From positions 372,001-436,000 of the forward strand of contig NZ_CP080409.1 in NCBI RefSeq assembly GCF_019448235.1: a stretch of 64,000 bases of DNA, given 5' to 3'. Made by a program: the position numbers and the translations under genes. The notes beneath the pieces were generated by a model. It was not told the origin of the DNA and searched no databases. It saw nothing but the letters and a program-made list of their open reading frames with translations. Below, piece by piece: positions 54,293-63,151 of this stretch (its first letter is position 1; each line of letters starts with the position of its first letter). This stretch comes from Nocardioides panacisoli (GTDB lineage: Bacteria; Actinomycetota; Actinomycetes; Propionibacteriales; Nocardioidaceae).

Positions 54293-55366
54293 ATGCAGAT
54301 CAGCACCACCCCGACGTCGACCCCGGTCGAGGACGCACGGCTGGCCGAGATCCTGGCCAACCCCGGCTTCGGCACCCACTTCAGCGACCACATGTTCACC
54401 GTCGAGTGGACGCCCGACGAGGGGTGGCACGACGGTCGCGTGACGCCGTACGGCCCCTACACGCTGGACCCGGCGACGGCGGTGCTGCACTACGCCCAGG
54501 AGACCTTCGAGGGCATGAAGGCCTACCGTCACGACGACGGCTCGGTCTGGACCTTCCGTCCCGAGCAGAACGCCGAGCGGATGGTGCGCTCCAGCCACCG
54601 CCTGGCGCTGCCGGTGCTCGAGCCGGAGGACTTCATCGCCGCGGTCGACGAGATCGTGACCGTCGACCAGCGGTGGGTCCCCGACGGCGCGGGGGAGAAG
54701 AGCCTCTACATCCGCCCGTTCATGTTCGCCTCGGAGAAGTTCCTCGGGGTCCGGCCGGCCCACCACGTCACCTTCAGCGTGATCCTGAGCCCGGCGGGCG
54801 CCTACTTCAAGGGCGGCCTGACGCCGGTCACCCTGTGGCTGACCGAGGACTACACCCGCGCCGGCCGCGGCGGCATGGGTGCCGCCAAGACCGGCGGCAA
54901 CTACGCCTCCTCGCTCGTCGCGCAGCAGGAGGCGATGGCGCAGGGCTGTGACCAGGTCGTGTTCCTCGACGCCCAGGAGGGCCGCTACATCGAGGAGCTG
55001 GGCGGCATGAACCTCTACTTCGTCCACGACGACGGCACCATCGTGACGCCCGAGACCGGCACGATCCTCGAGGGCATCACCCGCTCCTCGATCATCGAGC
55101 TGGCGGGCAAGATGGGCCACCCGGTCACCGAGCGGAAGTTCAGCATCGACGAATGGCGCGACGGCGTCGCCAGCGGTCGCATCGTGGAGATCTTCGCCTG
55201 CGGCACGGCGGCGGTCGTGACCCCCGTCGGCTCGTTGAAGTGGGACGGCGGTGAGGCCCCGGCGCCCGCCTCGACCGACCTCACCTCGCGCCTGCGCCAG
55301 GCGTTGGTCGACATCCAGTACGGCCGTGCCGAGGACACCTTCGGCTGGATGCACCAGGTCTGCTGA
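54293..55366 (+). CDS. ilvE: Branched-chain amino acid aminotransferase
   Basis: Fold type IV PLP enzyme of 357 aa that transfers the amino group onto the keto acids of Val, Leu and Ile. LHYAQETFEGMKAYR, the PLP lysine in GAAKTGGNYASSL, EELGGMNLYFV and GTAAVVTPVG are intact. The length fits the larger actinobacterial type. It is followed after 14 bases by a MmcQ/YjbR-family gene that may share the transcript. Confidence 0.96.
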   Translation: MQISTTPTSTPVEDARLAEILANPGFGTHFSDHMFTVEWTPDEGWHDGRVTPYGPYTLDPATAVLHYAQETFEGMKAYRHDDGSVWTFRPEQNAERMVRSSHRLALPVLEPEDFIAAVDEIVTVDQRWVPDGAGEKSLYIRPFMFASEKFLGVRPAHHVTFSVILSPAGAYFKGGLTPVTLWLTEDYTRAGRGGMGAAKTGGNYASSLVAQQEAMAQGCDQVVFLDAQEGRYIEELGGMNLYFVHDDGTIVTPETGTILEGITRSSIIELAGKMGHPVTERKFSIDEWRDGVASGRIVEIFACGTAAVVTPVGSLKWDGGEAPAPASTDLTSRLRQALVDIQYGRAEDTFGWMHQVC

Positions 55367-55380
55367 GGACGGAGCCGGCC

Positions 55381-55788
55381 GTGCCCCACGAGGTGATGTT
55401 CAGCGAGGACGACCCGGGGCTGGCCGAGCTCCGCGAGATCTGCCTGGCCTACCCGGCCGCCGAGGAGCGCGTCTCCCACGGCCGACCGACGTTCCGCGCC
55501 GCCAAGGTGTTCGCAGCGTTCGGCGCCTCGGAGAAGCTGCGACCGGGTGAGCACCGCCAGGTGCCCAGCGCCCTGGTGTTCCTGCCCGATGCCGTCGACC
55601 TGCCCGCGATCGAGCAGGACGAGCGGTTCCTCGTCCCCGCCTACTGGGGACCGTACGGCGCCCGCGCCCTCGACCTCGCCGCCCCCGGCGTGGACTGGAC
55701 CGAGGTCGCCGAACTGGTGGACGCGTCGTACCGGCGCGTGGCCACGCCGAGGTTGCTCGCGCGACTCGACGCGGCCGCCGAGGGCTGA
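55381..55788 (+). CDS. MmcQ/YjbR-family protein
   Basis: A 135-aa small alpha/beta protein of the MmcQ/YjbR (CyaY-like fold) family: LREICLAYPAAEERVSHGRPTFRAAKVFAAF, then the closing ELVDASYRRVATPRLLARL. Often called DNA-binding, but the role is not established. It starts with GTG 55381 downstream of ilvE. Confidence 0.8.
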   Translation: MPHEVMFSEDDPGLAELREICLAYPAAEERVSHGRPTFRAAKVFAAFGASEKLRPGEHRQVPSALVFLPDAVDLPAIEQDERFLVPAYWGPYGARALDLAAPGVDWTEVAELVDASYRRVATPRLLARLDAAAEG

Positions 55789-55810
55789 GCCCGGCTGCAG
55801 CCGAGACGGG

Positions 55811-56212
55811 TCAGCCGCCGGGCGGGGCGAAGAACTCCAGGGCGATGCCGTCGGGGTCGCGGAAGGAGACCCCGGACCCGTAGTGCTGGTCGTCGATCCC
55901 GTCGTGGCCGATGCCGAGCTCGTCGAGCCGGGACACCCACGACTCGAGGTCGGCGCGGGTCGCGCAGCTGAAGGCGAGGTGGTCCAGGCCGACGCTGGTC
56001 TCGTCGAACGCGGCGCCTCCGGCGGCGCGGTGGGCGTGGATGCCGAAGAGCTGTCCGCCGGGCAGGGCCCACACGGTGTGGTGGTAGGCGCCCTTGTCCT
56101 CGTCCTCGTCCAGCACGGGGTCGGCGCCGAACAGGGCGGAGTACCACTCGGTGCTGCGGGCGAGGTCACTCACGGTGACCGCGGCGTGCGAGATCGCTGG
56201 GAAGTCCGGCAT
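55811..56212 (-). CDS. VOC (glyoxalase) family protein
   Basis: A 133-aa single VOC domain: ISHAAVTVSDLARSTEWYSALFGADPV at the start, VGLDHLAFSCATRADLESWVSRL in the middle and the final SFRDPDGIALEFFAPP. His in SHAAV and HLAF and Glu in ALEFF sit where metal ligands occur in glyoxalase I, so a metal-dependent lyase is possible. It is convergent with the YjbR gene. Confidence 0.88.
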   Translation of the reverse strand: MPDFPAISHAAVTVSDLARSTEWYSALFGADPVLDEDEDKGAYHHTVWALPGGQLFGIHAHRAAGGAAFDETSVGLDHLAFSCATRADLESWVSRLDELGIGHDGIDDQHYGSGVSFRDPDGIALEFFAPPGG

Positions 56213-56311
56213 GGCGCCCCCTCGGGTCGGCGGTGGGTTCCCTCGTCATTCTCGGCCGGACACACCCGTGCCGCACTACCCGAACAGAGGGGTGGGGACC
56301 CTCTCCGTGGG

Positions 56312-56317
56312 TACCCT
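56312..56317 (+). promoter_or_regulatory. -10 hexamer, leaderless start of the membrane kinase gene
   Basis: TACCCT lies 7 nt before GTG 56325 and decides that start over GTG 56319. Confidence 0.5.
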
Positions 56318-56324
56318 CGTGGTC

Positions 56325-57983
56325 GTGACGACGCAGCCCAGCGAGCCCCTGGTCGTGGGGGACTACACGGTGCAGACCCGCCTGGGTGAGGGCGGGATGG
56401 GCATCGTGCACCTGGCGCGGCACCACGACGGTCGTCGGGTGGCGCTGAAGCTGCTGCGTCCCCACGTCGTCGGCGACGAGGAGGCCCGTCACCGGTTCGC
56501 CCGCGAGATCCGCTCCCTGGAGCGGGTGCGGAGCCCGTGGGTGGCCGAGATCCTCGACGCGGACCCGTGGGGGGAGGTGCCCTACGTCGTCACCCGCTAC
56601 GTCCCGGGACTGTCGCTGCACGACCACGTCGGAAAGGAGGGACCCGTGGAGGGCCCGGACCTGCTGTGGTTCGCGGGGTGCCTGGCCGAGGGCATCGGTG
56701 CCGTGCACGCGGCCGGGGTGCTGCACCGCGACGTCAAGCCCTCCAACGTGCTCATGGAGGGTCGTACGCCGATCCTGATCGACTTCGGCCTCGCACGGGT
56801 CGCCGACGACTCGCGGCTGACCCAGACCGGCTGGCTGCTGGGTACGCCGGGCTACCTGGCCCCCGAGATCCTGCACGGCGACACCCCGACGCCGGCGGCC
56901 GACGTCCACGCCTGGGCGGCCACGGTGGCGTGGGCCGCCACCGGCCACAACCCGTTCGGCCGGGGGCCGTCGATGGCCGTCATGGACCGCACGCGCCGCG
57001 GTGACCACGACCTGACGGGGATGAGCGGTCCGTTGGCCGACGTCGTCGCGGCCGCGCTCGACCCTGACCCGCTTGCGCGCCCGATCCTGCGTGAGCTCCT
57101 GGCCTGGCTCCGCCCGCTGAGCACGCAGCCGGAGCGAGCGCCGGTGCCGCCCCCGGTCGACACCGCGACCGACGACGACTTCACCCTGCCGCTGGCCATC
57201 GCGGCGGCGGGCTCGCCGGTGCCGCCGACCGCGGTGGAGGACCCGCCGCCGCGCACCCGCGTGCTGAGCGGTCCCGGCGCCTGGCCCCCGCCCCCGCCGG
57301 GAGCCCGACCGGTGCCGACGAGCGTCGAACCACCCGGGGAGTCAGGGCGCGAGCTCGGCGCCGACGCGGTGGCCGAGTGGGAGCGGGACTGGGACGAGCG
57401 TGCCCTCGCCCCCGCCCGGATCGGCGTCGCCGAGCGGGCGCGCCGCGCGGTGCTCCTCGTCCTCGCCGCCGTCGTGGTCGGTGCCGGGGTCGCCGCCGCG
57501 CCCTACGTCACGGCCGTCGCGGTGGCCGCGACGGTGTGGCTGGTTCGCAGTGCCTCCCTCACCGCGTCGGCGGCGATGGAGCTGCGCACGCTCCGCGGCC
57601 CGAAGTGGTACGACGCCCCCCGCGGCCTGCTGACCACGCCGTGGCACCTCCTGCGGGGCACCGTGGGCACGGCCGCCCTGGTGCTGTGGTCGGCGGGGCT
57701 CGGGGTGGCGGCGGGCGTGGTCGGTGCCGTCCTGGGCTTCGACCCGACACTCACCCTGTTCGCGGCGGGCACCGTGGCCGCCGTTGCGCTGTGGCCGGGC
57801 CCCGGGGCGCTGCGCCTGCGCAACCCGCTCTCGCGCGTCGTACGCCCGGTCGCGCGGCGGCCGGTCGGATGCGCGATCGGTTGCGGAGTGCTGGCGCTGG
57901 CCGCGGGGGCGCTCGGCGCACTGAGCGCCGTCGGGGGCACGTCGTGGTTCCCGGCCGCCGGCGCCCCCTTCGGTCTCGGCTGA
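56325..57983 (+). CDS. Membrane Ser/Thr protein kinase with multi-TM C-terminus
   Basis: A 552-aa protein. The N-terminal Hanks kinase domain (about 10-265) has GEGGMGIVHLA, Lys in VALKLL, HRDVKPSNVLM (RD type), LIDFGLARV and GTPGYLAPE, so it should be active. A Pro-rich linker (about 268-345) leads to a C-terminal block of about five hydrophobic segments (about 375-550) instead of the usual single TM and PASTA domains. The signal it senses is unknown. It lies upstream of the cimA leader, but not in its operon. Confidence 0.9.
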   Translation: MTTQPSEPLVVGDYTVQTRLGEGGMGIVHLARHHDGRRVALKLLRPHVVGDEEARHRFAREIRSLERVRSPWVAEILDADPWGEVPYVVTRYVPGLSLHDHVGKEGPVEGPDLLWFAGCLAEGIGAVHAAGVLHRDVKPSNVLMEGRTPILIDFGLARVADDSRLTQTGWLLGTPGYLAPEILHGDTPTPAADVHAWAATVAWAATGHNPFGRGPSMAVMDRTRRGDHDLTGMSGPLADVVAAALDPDPLARPILRELLAWLRPLSTQPERAPVPPPVDTATDDDFTLPLAIAAAGSPVPPTAVEDPPPRTRVLSGPGAWPPPPPGARPVPTSVEPPGESGRELGADAVAEWERDWDERALAPARIGVAERARRAVLLVLAAVVVGAGVAAAPYVTAVAVAATVWLVRSASLTASAAMELRTLRGPKWYDAPRGLLTTPWHLLRGTVGTAALVLWSAGLGVAAGVVGAVLGFDPTLTLFAAGTVAAVALWPGPGALRLRNPLSRVVRPVARRPVGCAIGCGVLALAAGALGALSAVGGTSWFPAAGAPFGLG

Positions 57984-58016
57984 AGGACATCGGGTGCCGA
58001 ACGAGGTGGACCGTGG

Positions 58017-58022
58017 CAGGAT
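58017..58022 (+). promoter_or_regulatory. -10-like hexamer of the cimA leader
   Basis: CAGGAT lies 6 nt before the leader GTG 58029, the same hexamer and spacing as at ligA. Confidence 0.45.
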
Positions 58023-58028
58023 GGAGGC

Positions 58029-58061
58029 GTGGCACCCGTGAGCATCCGCATCATTACCTAG
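58029..58061 (+). CDS. cimA leader peptide MAPVSIRIIT (attenuator)
   Basis: A 10-residue ORF from GTG 58029 to TAG 58059-58061 with three Ile codons (ATC, ATC, ATT) near its end. Isoleucine is the end product of the citramalate route, so stalling at these codons would report isoleucine shortage. The stop codon's last base starts the first leader hairpin. Confidence 0.7.
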   Translation: MAPVSIRIIT

Positions 58062-58086
58062 CGCGTCGAGCACCTGCCCGACGCGC
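58061..58086 (+). promoter_or_regulatory. cimA leader hairpin 1 (protector)
   Basis: GCGCGTCG (58061-58068) pairs perfectly with CGACGCGC (58079-58086). Its loop holds ACCTGCCCG (58072-58080), which can instead pair with the right arm of the terminator. Confidence 0.7.
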
Positions 58087-58088
58087 CG

Positions 58089-58117
58089 ACCTCTCGTATC
58101 CGGGAGGTTTTTCTTTT
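58089..58117 (+). terminator. cimA attenuator terminator
   Basis: ACCTCTCG (58089-58096) pairs with CGGGAGGT (58101-58108), 8 bp with one G-U, loop TATC, followed by TTTTCTTTT (58109-58117). A classical intrinsic terminator 75 bases before cimA. Confidence 0.85.
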
Positions 58118-58192
58118 GCCCCGGGGTCCCGACCTCGTCGGTCCCGGACAACCGAATCGACCAGCGATCCCTCCGAGTGAACGAGGACACCG

Positions 58193-59809
58193 ATGAGCAC
58201 CGACGCCAGCGCCCTGGACCTCCACGGCGCGTTCCACGTCTACGACACGACGCTGCGTGACGGCGCCCAGCAGGAGGGCCTCAACCTCTCCGTGGCGGAC
58301 AAGCTGTCGATCGCTCGCCAGCTCGACGACCTGGGCGTGGGCTACATCGAGGGTGGCTGGCCGGGGTCGAACCCCAAGGACACCGAGTTCTTCCGCCGCG
58401 CGGTCGACGAGCTGGACCTGCGCCACGCGCGGCTCGCCGCCTTCGGCTCCACGCGGCGCGCGGGCATGCGGGCCGCCGACGACCCGATGGTCGCGGCGCT
58501 GCGCGACTCCGGCGCGGGGGTGGTGACGCTGGTCGCGAAGTCCCACGACAAGCACGTGGAGAAGGCGTTGCGCACCACCCTGGAGGAGAACCTCGCGATG
58601 ATCCGCGACACCGTGGGTCACCTGCGGGCCGAGGGGCAGCAGGTTTTCTTGGACGCCGAGCACTTCTTCGACGGCTACACCGACAACCGCGACTACGCGT
58701 TGGAGGTGCTCCGCACGGCGTACGACGCCGGCGCGGACGTGATCGCGCTGTGCGACACCAACGGCGGCATGCTCCCGGCGTGGATGGCCGACGCCGTGCA
58801 CGACGTCATCGAGTCCACCGGGGTCCGGGTCGGCATCCACGCCCACAACGACTCCGGCTGCGCCGTGGCCAACTCGCTGGCGGCGATCGACGCCGGCGCG
58901 ACCCACGTGCAGGGCTGCATCAACGGCTACGGCGAGCGCACCGGCAACGCCGACCTGGTCAACGTGGTCGCCAACCTCGAGCTCAAGCTCGACCGGCAGG
59001 TCCTGCCGCCGGGACTGCTGGGGGAGGCCACCCGCATCGCCCACGCCGTCGCGGAGGTCACCAACGTGCCGCCCACCTCGCGGCAGCCGTACGTCGGCAG
59101 CTCGGCCTTCGCCCACAAGGCCGGCCTGCACGCGAGCGCCATCAAGGTCGACCCCGACCTCTACCAGCACACCGACCCGGCCGGCGTCGGCAACGACATG
59201 CGGCTGCTGGTCTCGGAGATGGCCGGCCGCGCCACGATCGAGCTCAAGGGCAAGGAGCTCGGCTACGACCTGGGGGAGGACCGCGACCTGGTCACCCGCA
59301 TCACCGAGAAGGTCAAGGAGCGTGAGGCCGTCGGCTACACCTACGAGGCCGCCGACGCCTCCTTCGAGCTGCTGCTGATGGCCGAGGTGGAGGGACGTCC
59401 GCCGTCCTACTTCGAGGTCGAGTCCTGGCGGGTCATCACCGAGACCCTCACCCACGCGCGCGAGGACGAGGAAGCGGTCTCGGAGGCGACGGTGAAGCTG
59501 CTGGCCGCCGGTGTGCGGTACGTGGTCACCGGGGAGGGCAACGGCCCGGTCAACGCGCTCGACCAGGCGCTGCGCTCGGCCATCGGACAGGCCTACCCCG
59601 AGATTGCCAAGTTCGAGCTGATCGACTTCAAGGTCCGCATCCTCGACCAGGGCCACGGCACCGATGCGGTCACCCGGGTCCTGATCGAGACCAGCGACGG
59701 TGCGACCTCCTGGGTCACGGTCGGCGTCGGCGCCAACGTCATCGAGGCGTCCTGGGACGCGCTCATGGACGGCTTCACCTACGGGCTGGTGCGGCACCAC
59801 ACCGACTGA
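58193..59809 (+). CDS. cimA: Citramalate synthase (LeuA-like acyltransferase)
   Basis: A 538-aa enzyme that condenses pyruvate and acetyl-CoA to (R)-citramalate, a threonine-independent entry to isoleucine. The catalytic domain starts HVYDTTLRDGAQQEGLNLSV, has HAHNDSGCAVANSLAA and GYGERTGNADLVNV. The C-terminal domain (about 390-535) is the LeuA-type allosteric domain. The family is close to 2-isopropylmalate and homocitrate synthases, but the length and layout fit the CimA/AksA-like actinobacterial group, and the Ile-rich leader supports it. ATG 58193 follows CGAGGA. Confidence 0.92.
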   Translation: MSTDASALDLHGAFHVYDTTLRDGAQQEGLNLSVADKLSIARQLDDLGVGYIEGGWPGSNPKDTEFFRRAVDELDLRHARLAAFGSTRRAGMRAADDPMVAALRDSGAGVVTLVAKSHDKHVEKALRTTLEENLAMIRDTVGHLRAEGQQVFLDAEHFFDGYTDNRDYALEVLRTAYDAGADVIALCDTNGGMLPAWMADAVHDVIESTGVRVGIHAHNDSGCAVANSLAAIDAGATHVQGCINGYGERTGNADLVNVVANLELKLDRQVLPPGLLGEATRIAHAVAEVTNVPPTSRQPYVGSSAFAHKAGLHASAIKVDPDLYQHTDPAGVGNDMRLLVSEMAGRATIELKGKELGYDLGEDRDLVTRITEKVKEREAVGYTYEAADASFELLLMAEVEGRPPSYFEVESWRVITETLTHAREDEEAVSEATVKLLAAGVRYVVTGEGNGPVNALDQALRSAIGQAYPEIAKFELIDFKVRILDQGHGTDAVTRVLIETSDGATSWVTVGVGANVIEASWDALMDGFTYGLVRHHTD

Positions 59810-59851
59810 GCGGACCGGGGTCCGACGGGGCCGGTGTGAGCCATGCCACCG

Positions 59852-59873
59852 TGCCGGGCGGAAACACCCGGCA
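59852..59873 (+). terminator. Weak hairpin after cimA
   Basis: TGCCGGG (59852-59858) pairs with CCCGGCA (59867-59873), 8-nt loop, no U tract; a possible end for the cimA transcript. Confidence 0.4.
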
Positions 59874-59895
59874 GTTGGTTGACGTTGCCACCATC

Positions 59896-60447
59896 ATGAC
59901 CGCAACGACTCGTATCGCCGTCCTGGTCGGCAGCCTGCGCGCCGACTCCGTCAACCGACAGCTCGCCGAGGCGCTGCGCGACGACGCTCCCGAGGGCGTC
60001 GTCCTGGACATCGTCGACGGGCTCGAGAACGTGCCGTTCTACAACGAGGACCTCGACGCCGACACCGCCCCCGAGGCCGCCACGCTGCTGCGCAACCGCG
60101 TCGACGAGGCCGACCGCGTGCTCGTGGTGACGCCGGAGTACAACGGCACCATGCCGGCGGTGCTCAACAACGCGCTGGACTGGCTCTCCCGGCCTTACGG
60201 CGACGGTGCGGTGCAGGGCACCCCGCTCGCGGTCATCGGCACCACCCCGACGCCGTACGGCGGCAAGTGGGCCCACGAGCACACGCTGCACTCGGCGAAG
60301 ATCGCCGGAGCCGTCATCGTCGAGGACGTGACGGTGTCGCAGCCGGGCGTCGAGGTCGACGTGCTGGCCGACACCGAGGTGCACCGCACGCTGCGGGCCG
60401 CCGTGCAGCAACTGGTCGACTTCGACCCGGACGCCGCCGCGGCCTGA
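59896..60447 (+). CDS. NADPH-dependent FMN reductase-family protein
   Basis: A 183-aa flavodoxin-fold protein. The phosphate-binding loop is VGSLRADSVNRQLAEAL and the second flavin contact is TPEYNGTMPAVLNNALDWLSRP, as in chromate/azo/quinone reductases. It likely reduces quinones or other small oxidants with NAD(P)H. ATG 59896 begins the first beta strand closely; a GTG at 59836 would add 20 residues that include the terminator-like hairpin. Confidence 0.9.
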   Translation: MTATTRIAVLVGSLRADSVNRQLAEALRDDAPEGVVLDIVDGLENVPFYNEDLDADTAPEAATLLRNRVDEADRVLVVTPEYNGTMPAVLNNALDWLSRPYGDGAVQGTPLAVIGTTPTPYGGKWAHEHTLHSAKIAGAVIVEDVTVSQPGVEVDVLADTEVHRTLRAAVQQLVDFDPDAAAA

Positions 60448-60463
60448 GTCCCGCGAGGACCGG

Positions 60464-60469
60464 TACGGT
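60464..60469 (+). promoter_or_regulatory. -10 hexamer, leaderless start of the amidase gene
   Basis: TACGGT lies 6 nt before GTG 60476. Confidence 0.5.
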
Positions 60470-60475
60470 CGGATC

Positions 60476-61891
60476 GTGAGTGAACTCCACGACCTGACCG
60501 CCCTCGAGCAGGGGGACCGGATCCGAGCCGGGGACATCACCCCGGTCGAGCTCACCGAGCACTACCTCGAACGCGCCCACCGTCTCGACGACGTGGGCGC
60601 GTTCGTGCATCTCGGCGACGACCTCGCCCGTCAGCGCGCCTTCGAGATCGCCTCGATCGGTCCGGTCGGCGAGGGCGCCTCGCCGCTGGCCGGCGTACCG
60701 ACGGCGATCAAGGACCTGAACCTGACCCGCGGCGTGCCGACGGAGTTCGGGTCGCCCGTCTTCCGCGGCTACGTGCCCGAGGTCTCCGACGCCGTCACCC
60801 TGGCGTTGGACGAGGCGGGACTGGTGAGCCTGGGCAAGACCAGCACGCCCGAGTTCGGCTCGCCCTGCTACACCGAGCCGGAGGGACGGCCGCCGGCGGT
60901 GACGCCGTGGGACCGCGACCGCATGGCAGGCGGATCCAGCGGGGGAGCGGCCGCCGCGGTCGCGGCCGGGCTGGTGCCGGTCGCGCAGGGTTCGGACGGG
61001 GGCGGCTCGATCCGGATCCCGGCGTCGTGCTGCGGCATCGTCGGGCTCAAGCCCACGCGCGGCCGGATCAGCGGCTTCCCGATGTACGGCGACCCGGTCG
61101 GCCTGGCGACCAACGGCACGCTGGCGCGCACCGTGGCCGACGCCGCGGCGCTCCTCGACGTGCTCGCCGGTCGGTGGCAGGGCGACCCGTCGTGGGCGCC
61201 GGAGCCCTCCGGCACCTTCCTGGGGGCCACGCAGCGTGAGCCGGGGCGGCTGCGTATCGGTGCGCTGGTCGAGCCGATCATCGCCGATGCCCAGGTCGAC
61301 CCCGAGGTCCGTGCGGCCTTCGACGAGACCACCCGGATGCTCGCTGACCTGGGGCACTCGGTGACCGACGTGCCGGTGCCGATCAGCCGCGACGCCGTGG
61401 CCGACTTCGAGACCTGCTGGGAGGTGCTGACCGCCCTGTCGACGGTGCCACTGGATGCCGACCAACGTGCCCAGGTCCGGCCGCTGACCCGATGGCTGGG
61501 CGAACGCGGCGAGGCGCGGAGCGGACCCGAGTTCGGCCTCGCGATCGGTGCCCTGCGGCGGCACGCGGCCGAGGCGCTGGTCGCGCTGGCGCCGTACGAC
61601 GCCGTCCTGACCCCGACGGTGGCGACGCCACCGTTGCCGGTCGGTGCGATCCGCAACGACGCCGACCCGGCGGCCGACTTCGCGGCGCAGAAGCGCTTCA
61701 CGCCCTGGACCAGTGCGTGGAACGTCACCGGGATGCCGTCGATCTCGCTTCCCCTGCACCAGAGCGCGAACGGCCTGCCGATCGGCATGATGCTCGCCGC
61801 GCGACCGGCGGAGGAGGAGCTGCTGCTCTCGCTGTCGGCACAGGTCGAGCGGGCGCACCCGTGGCGCGGCCACACCCCGCCGGGGTGGTGA
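60476..61891 (+). CDS. Amidase (amidase signature family)
   Basis: A 471-aa hydrolase of the same fold as GatA but outside a gat operon. Lys in TAIKDLN, the cis-Ser loop in MAGGSSGGAAAAVAAG and the nucleophile Ser in SDGGGSIRIPASCCG form the Ser-cis-Ser-Lys triad. It resembles bacterial amidases acting on aryl or aliphatic amides; the substrate is unknown. GTG 60476 is set by the leaderless hexamer. Confidence 0.92.
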   Translation: MSELHDLTALEQGDRIRAGDITPVELTEHYLERAHRLDDVGAFVHLGDDLARQRAFEIASIGPVGEGASPLAGVPTAIKDLNLTRGVPTEFGSPVFRGYVPEVSDAVTLALDEAGLVSLGKTSTPEFGSPCYTEPEGRPPAVTPWDRDRMAGGSSGGAAAAVAAGLVPVAQGSDGGGSIRIPASCCGIVGLKPTRGRISGFPMYGDPVGLATNGTLARTVADAAALLDVLAGRWQGDPSWAPEPSGTFLGATQREPGRLRIGALVEPIIADAQVDPEVRAAFDETTRMLADLGHSVTDVPVPISRDAVADFETCWEVLTALSTVPLDADQRAQVRPLTRWLGERGEARSGPEFGLAIGALRRHAAEALVALAPYDAVLTPTVATPPLPVGAIRNDADPAADFAAQKRFTPWTSAWNVTGMPSISLPLHQSANGLPIGMMLAARPAEEELLLSLSAQVERAHPWRGHTPPGW

Positions 61892-61979
61892 CAGGCGGTT
61901 ACCCCGAGGTAGGCATTGACGGGCGGTGCGCGACGTGACTGACTGAGCGGACCCTGTCACCTATCGGGAGGTGTCCTCC

Positions 61980-63104
61980 GTGAAGAAGCGCGTCCTCGCC
62001 GCGGCGGCCGCAGTCGCCATCGCCGGCCCCCTGCTGCTCGCCGGTTCGTCCCAGGCGGATCCGACCACGACCCCCAACGGGCCGTGGCCGCCCAACGACA
62101 AGGAGAACCTCAGCTCGATCCACAGCTACGAGCAGCTGTGGGGCACCCTGGAGTCGATCGAGAAGCGCGCCAAGGGCACCTTCAGCGTCGAGCCGGCACC
62201 GCTGCAGTCCAACACCGGCCGCGACATCCCCGTGGTGACCGTCGGTGACGGACCGACCTCGGTGATGTTCATCGCCAACCAGCACGGCAACGAGTACGTC
62301 GTCAGCACCGGCATGGTCGAGGTCGTGCGCGCCCTCGCCGGCAACTCGGCCTCCGCGCGGGAGATCCGCGAGAACCTGACGGTGACGATCGTGCCGCGGG
62401 TCAACGTCGATGGCTTCGACGCCGACGTGGTGGACCTCGCCGGCAACACCACGCCGTGGCGGCAGAACTTCGACACCGACTGCCCCGCCTTCTGCGGCTT
62501 CTACGCCGACGGACGCGGCTACGACATCAACCGCTACCACTCCTACACCGAGAGCGCCTACGACCACCCCTACGAGCCCGGGCCGGACACCAACAACCCG
62601 GTGCCGGAGGCGATCGCGATGCGGTTGCTCTGGGACGAGCGCCAGCCGGAGTTCTCGGTGGACTTCCACCACCAGGGCACCTACGTCGACGACGACGGCC
62701 GGATGATCACCGGGTCGGTGATGTGGCCCAACGCCGAGGAGGAGGCGGAGAACCTCGGGATCTCCGAGGAGTTCGCGGAGACGGTCACGCTGTCCAAGCG
62801 CGTGGTCTCGGAGATGCTGGTGAACCTCAATGACCTCGGCCACGCCAACATCACTCGCTACCCCGGGACGACGACACCGGGCATCGCGCGCAACGCCTAC
62901 GGCCTGCTCGGTTCGGGGTCGGTCCTCTACGAGGCCCGTGGTGGCATCGGCCAGAAGTCGCGCGGCTACCTGGCCAAGCAGGCCTACATCGCCGGCATGA
63001 GCGTGCTCTCGGCGGCTGCCGACGGGTCGCTGTTCACGCGCAGCACCGAGCCCGCCGACACGATCCGGGAGCGCGGCGACTCGGTGCCCAACCCGCACGA
63101 GTGA
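61980..63104 (+). CDS. Secreted M14-family zinc carboxypeptidase-like protein
   Basis: A 374-aa exported protein with a Sec signal (KKRVLAAAAAVAIAGPLLLA, cut after SSQA). Zinc ligands are H-x-x-E in NQHGNEY (His102, Glu105) and His230 in VDFHHQG; the catalytic Glu lies in LYEARGGIG and the substrate arginine and Asn in YDINRYH. It would trim peptides or peptidoglycan stems outside the membrane. GTG 61980 is chosen for GGGAGG at 61966-61971; GTG 61971 is inside that site. Confidence 0.9.
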   Translation: MKKRVLAAAAAVAIAGPLLLAGSSQADPTTTPNGPWPPNDKENLSSIHSYEQLWGTLESIEKRAKGTFSVEPAPLQSNTGRDIPVVTVGDGPTSVMFIANQHGNEYVVSTGMVEVVRALAGNSASAREIRENLTVTIVPRVNVDGFDADVVDLAGNTTPWRQNFDTDCPAFCGFYADGRGYDINRYHSYTESAYDHPYEPGPDTNNPVPEAIAMRLLWDERQPEFSVDFHHQGTYVDDDGRMITGSVMWPNAEEEAENLGISEEFAETVTLSKRVVSEMLVNLNDLGHANITRYPGTTTPGIARNAYGLLGSGSVLYEARGGIGQKSRGYLAKQAYIAGMSVLSAAADGSLFTRSTEPADTIRERGDSVPNPHE

Positions 63105-63123
63105 GGCACGCGTAGGCGGGCTG

Positions 63124-63150
63124 CGGCGGCCGCGCGTGACGTGGCCGCCG
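63124..63150. terminator. Hairpin between the M14 gene and bioD
   Basis: CGGCGGCC (63124-63131) pairs with GGCCGCCG (63143-63150), 11-nt loop, between convergent genes; it ends one base before the bioD stop and could serve both strands. Confidence 0.6.
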
Positions 63151-63151
63151 T

